Part shown: in pieces, positions 5,830 to 7,691 of the stretch | Position numbering within the stretch: position 1 is the first letter of the stretch | Layout of the letters: each line of letters opens with the position of its first letter | From: Defluviitaleaceae bacterium | GTDB taxonomy: Bacteria; Bacillota; Clostridia; Lachnospirales; WQUN01 | Reading direction: 5' to 3' | Assembly: GCA_009783525.1 (NCBI GenBank) | Contig: WRDG01000109.1 | Span: forward strand, 1 to 7,691 | Length of the DNA: 7,691 bases | Made by a program: the position numbers and the translations under genes | Notes under the pieces: generated by a model | Told to the model about the DNA's origin: nothing | What the model saw: only the letters and a program-made list of their open reading frames with translations | Database searches by the model: none

Positions 5830-6666
5830 CTATAACGCCACCACATAACCGCCTCTGTTCGCGTACGACGCAATTACGCCCCCAACCTCCGTGATGATCA
5901 CATCCTTCACGCGGAGGTTTTTTATTAGCTCGTTTTTTAACGCGACGGCTTTTTCGAAACACTTTGCGTGCGAAATTCCCACGACACGGTTTTCCGGGTC
6001 CGGCACGTCGCGCTTAATGGTTTCGATAAGCTTCGCGACCGCTTTCGAATAGCCGCGCGCCTTGTCGAGCATCGAAAGCTTGCCGCCCACGCCGCCGCAG
6101 ATCGGCTTTATGTTAAGCAGCGACGCGAGCTTTGCGACGTACGGGTTGATCCGGCCGCTCTTTACGAGCGAGTCGAACCGGTCGAGCATAAAATAAGTTC
6201 TCATGCTTGCGATAAAACTTTCAACTAGTGTGACGATTTCGAGGTTTGACAGGCCCTTCGCCACCGCCTGCGCGATTTTTTGCGCGACGAGCCCTTCGCC
6301 CGCCGACGCGCTCAGCGTGTCGAACACATGTATAAATTTTTTGCCGAACTCGTCGAAATACATCTGCTTGGCCGTCATCGCCGCCTGATACGTGGCGCTT
6401 ATGCCCGACGAGAGGGTGACGACGAAGACGCTGTCGCCCTTTTTATATTGATCAACGAACCTTTCCGGCGAAGGCGCGGCAGTTTTAACCGCCGCCGTAC
6501 TCGCTTCCGTCTGCCGCAGGAACATCTCCACGTCCAAACTTCCGTCGTCGGCAAAAAACCTGTCTTCGAGCTGAATGTTGATAGGCACATAACTTACCGC
6601 GCATCCCTCGCGCTCAATGATCTCTCTTGTAAAATCGCAAGCGCTGTCCGCAACTATCTGCACCAT
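5830..6666 (-). CDS. DegV family fatty-acid-binding protein
   Basis: A 278-residue cytoplasmic DegV/FakB-like protein. Characterised FakB members bind a fatty acid and present it to the kinase FakA for activation to acyl phosphate; many DegV proteins have no assigned partner. Family signatures are clear: VADSACDF near the start (5-12), FVVTLSSGISATYQAA (81-96) with the lipid head-group Ser/Thr loop, FDTLSASAGEG (115-125), YFMLDRFDSLVKSGRI (158-173) and LLNIKPIC (183-190), ending with VGGVIASYANRGGYVVAL. Length is normal. The ATG is at 6664-6666, with GAGG a few bases upstream on the minus strand. No fakA is visible here. The stop codon lies one base from that of the convergent dehydrogenase gene, leaving no room for a separate terminator. 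A small membrane-protein gene lies 69 bases upstream on the same strand and may share a transcript. Confidence 0.94.
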   Translation of the reverse strand: MVQIVADSACDFTREIIEREGCAVSYVPINIQLEDRFFADDGSLDVEMFLRQTEASTAAVKTAAPSPERFVDQYKKGDSVFVVTLSSGISATYQAAMTAKQMYFDEFGKKFIHVFDTLSASAGEGLVAQKIAQAVAKGLSNLEIVTLVESFIASMRTYFMLDRFDSLVKSGRINPYVAKLASLLNIKPICGGVGGKLSMLDKARGYSKAVAKLIETIKRDVPDPENRVVGISHAKCFEKAVALKNELIKNLRVKDVIITEVGGVIASYANRGGYVVAL

Positions 6667-6735
6667 AATCGCGCCTCATTCCCGTTAATTATTCTTCTTG
6701 ATATGTCAACTCCCGCTAGCCTTAACGCGGCCCGG

Positions 6736-6978
6736 TCAATGCCCGCCGTGACAAGCGCAGCCCGGCGTCCCGCACAGCCCGTGGCAGTGGCATTCGCCGC
6801 TCGCCGGATGTCTGGCGCACGACACGTCGCACGGATTGCTGCCGTGCGCATGGTCATGGTCGTCGCGCAGGACCAGCGTGAGCACGATTGCTACCACCGC
6901 GACAAGCGCGGCCGCCGCCGCAATTATGTGCCACTTTTCTATTTTAAACTTCTTCGCGGCGGATTTCTTTTTCTTCAA
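6736..6978 (-). CDS. Cys/His-rich single-pass membrane miniprotein
   Basis: An 80-residue protein I do not recognise as a named family. Residues 1-16 are strongly basic (KKKKSAAKKFKIEK), residues 17-37 form one hydrophobic helix (HIIAAAAALVAVVAIVLTLV), and the last 40 residues contain 8 His and 7 Cys (HDHAHGSNPCDVSC, then GECHCHGLCG, then GCACHGGH). The positive-inside rule places the tail outside the cytoplasm. The tail looks made for binding soft metal ions (zinc, copper, nickel) or for disulfides. The start is TTG at 6976-6978, preceded by AAAGGGG (6987-6993) with eight A bases between; there is no ATG alternative in frame nearby. It is read toward degV, 69 bases away. The long amphipathic coding pattern and the ribosome site argue for a real gene, but without homologs it remains hypothetical. 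Confidence 0.72.
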   Translation of the reverse strand: MKKKKSAAKKFKIEKWHIIAAAAALVAVVAIVLTLVLRDDHDHAHGSNPCDVSCARHPASGECHCHGLCGTPGCACHGGH

Positions 6979-6986
6979 TTTTTTTT

Positions 6987-6993
6987 CCCCTTT
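6987..6993 (-). promoter_or_regulatory. Ribosome binding site deciding a TTG start
   Basis: On the minus strand AAAGGGG is followed by eight A bases and then TTG. Spacing is right for initiation and no ATG or GTG start lies at a comparable distance, so the TTG is the best start of the Cys/His-rich gene. Confidence 0.55.
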
Positions 6994-7013
6994 CGTTTTT
7001 TTAGAAATTAGAC

Positions 7014-7201
7014 GATTAACACGACTTTGCGCGAAAAAAATTCAGGCATTTCGGAATTTTGAATTCGATGATTAATTGCAAAATGCCGATTTTGCACTTC
7101 GTAAAATCCCCTACTGCCGGGATTTTTCTCGCGCAAAATCTAGTTAATCATCGAATCCTTTATTAATCGCAAAACGAAATTTTGCAGCTAATCATCAAAT
7201 T
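7014..7201. repeat. Four related modules in inverted orientation between divergent genes
   Basis: The 313-bp gap between the divergent miniprotein and recombinase genes holds four modules of the form GATGATTAA, a spacer, then TTTTGC(GCGA). Two face right (7014-7034 and 7062-7095) and two face left (7129-7149 and 7169-7201). The pair 7014-7034/7129-7149 matches at 18 of 21 positions in inverse orientation. The pair 7062-7095/7169-7201 matches at about 28 of 34 with one gap. In addition ATTCGATGATTAA (7063-7075) has an exact inverted copy at 7144-7156. Small palindromes GCAAAAT-GCCG-ATTTTGC (7078-7095) and GCAAAA-N5-TTTTGC (7169-7185) lie inside. This could be a recombinase binding/crossover region, a regulator binding array, or the remnant of a small inverted-repeat element. 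Confidence 0.75.
7103..7126. terminator. Central hairpin, possible weak bidirectional terminator
   Basis: AAAATCCC (7103-7110) and GGGATTTT (7119-7126) form a perfect 8-bp stem with an 8-base loop, flanked by A on one side and T on the other. The shape resembles an intrinsic terminator usable in both directions, but the stem has only three G-C pairs. It sits between divergent genes, where a terminator is not needed, and at the centre of the module array, so it may be structural. Confidence 0.35.
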
Positions 7202-7275
7202 TTAAACCCATGCGGTTTCCCGCGCAGCAAGGATAGCACAGCCCATGCAGATTTACAAAAAAAAAGCCGCAAGGC

Positions 7276-7283
7276 AAAAGGAG
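7276..7283 (+). promoter_or_regulatory. Ribosome binding site choosing between two ATG codons
   Basis: AAAAGGAG lies 2 bases before an in-frame ATG at 7286 and 8 bases before the ATG at 7292. Only the second has workable spacing, and it puts the catalytic serine at residue 10 exactly as in resolvases. Confidence 0.7.
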
Positions 7284-7291
7284 AAATGCCC

Positions 7292-7691
7292 ATGACCGAA
7301 TACGGCTACGTCCGCGTGAGCACCGCGGAACAGCACGAAGACAGGCAGCTCGCCGCGATGCACGGCCTCAACATCCCGGCCGACCGCATCTTCACGGACA
7401 AGCTGAGCGGCGGCGACTTTAACCGCCCGCAATACGTCGCCCTCGCAAAAAAATTGCGGCCCGGCGATCTGCTCTACATCAAAAGCATCGACCGCCTTGG
7501 CCGCGACTACGCGGAGATCCAAAATCAATGGCGCATCCTCACCAAAGAACGCAGCGTCGACATCGCCGTGATCGACATGCCGCTGCTCGACACGCGCATA
7601 GGCCGCGACCTTGTGGGCACGTTCATAGCAGACGCGGTCCTCCAGCTGCTCGCGTTCGTGGCGCAGTCCGAACGCGAAACCACAAGCCGCC
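7292..7691 (+). CDS. Small serine recombinase (resolvase/invertase family), 3'-truncated
   Basis: The N-terminal 133 residues of a serine site-specific recombinase, which cuts and rejoins DNA through a covalent serine link to invert, resolve or integrate segments. The catalytic domain is complete: YVRVSTAEQ gives Arg8 and nucleophile Ser10; Arg45 is in GDFNRPQY; IDRLGRDY supplies Asp67, Arg68 and Arg71. These numbers coincide with those of gamma-delta resolvase. The long E helix begins around LVGTFIADAVLQLLAFVAQSERE (107-129), with Glu128-Arg129 leading into the DNA-binding arm. The frame is open to the window end, so the C-terminal helix-turn-helix or any larger domain is not seen. The gene is divergent from the Cys/His-rich gene and directly follows the inverted module array, which may hold its site. 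Codons are strongly C/G-ending. A large serine integrase is unlikely given the start, but length is unknown. Confidence 0.93.
   Translation, partial: MTEYGYVRVSTAEQHEDRQLAAMHGLNIPADRIFTDKLSGGDFNRPQYVALAKKLRPGDLLYIKSIDRLGRDYAEIQNQWRILTKERSVDIAVIDMPLLDTRIGRDLVGTFIADAVLQLLAFVAQSERETTSR

Noticed and set aside
6681..6709. Possible promoter for degV with TTGACA on the minus strand (6704-6709)
   Set aside because: The -35 match is perfect, but no TATAAT-like box lies 16-18 bases downstream; the AT-rich boxes are only 9-12 bases away.
6280..7011. Plus-strand open frame of 243 codons opposite degV and the miniprotein gene
   Set aside because: It is antisense to degV and its composition is Arg-rich and low in pattern. 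The miniprotein on the other strand has a ribosome site and a coherent membrane topology.
7253..7528. Minus-strand 91-codon frame over the recombinase start
   Set aside because: It is a shadow of the recombinase coding sequence, whose catalytic residues are exactly placed on the plus strand.

Overview
The window looks like part of a bacterial chromosome from an uncultured Clostridia/Firmicutes-type organism. This is inferred from gene content (a DegV-family lipid-binding protein, an iron-dependent alcohol dehydrogenase, a clostridial-style small serine recombinase), strong purine-rich Shine-Dalgarno sequences, and a moderately GC-rich coding style. The species cannot be named from the sequence alone.

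Layout, left to right. Positions 1-1274 hold the 3' five-sixths of a glycerol kinase gene (glpK), cut by the window edge. Positions 1294-1592 hold a cluster of short interspersed palindromic repeats built from a TGTCACCCTGAGC end, a GCGAAGGG...CTTCGC core and a CTCAGAATGACA end. Positions 1626-2941 are a translationally coupled pair: a class I SAM-dependent methyltransferase and a HAD-superfamily protein, with overlapping stop and start codons. Positions 2961-3285 hold a second cluster of the same repeats, so the pair is bracketed by repeats. A 51-nt direct repeat (49 of 51 identical, offset exactly 1600) links the two clusters.

Positions 3380-5828 are a probable two-gene operon: an intracellular parallel beta-helix protein of the GH28/polygalacturonase type, then an iron-containing alcohol dehydrogenase. 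A candidate promoter and a 15-bp palindrome lie upstream. The operon converges on a DegV-family gene (5830-6666, minus strand) with one base between the stop codons. Upstream of degV on the minus strand is a small TTG-started gene for an 80-residue protein with one membrane helix and a tail very rich in Cys and His (6736-6978). A gene-free 313-bp stretch (6979-7291) carries four related repeat modules, two in each orientation, around a central hairpin. Beyond it begins a plus-strand serine recombinase gene of the resolvase/invertase family that runs off the right edge.

Functionally the window reads as ordinary carbon metabolism (glycerol phosphorylation, a carbohydrate-active beta-helix protein with an alcohol/aldehyde dehydrogenase) plus lipid-binding DegV, interrupted by repeat clusters and ending at the edge of a possible accessory or mobile segment. 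No complete new multi-gene system can be demonstrated. The most unusual items are the Cys/His-rich membrane miniprotein, the inverted modules beside the recombinase, and the repeat-bracketed methyltransferase-HAD cassette.
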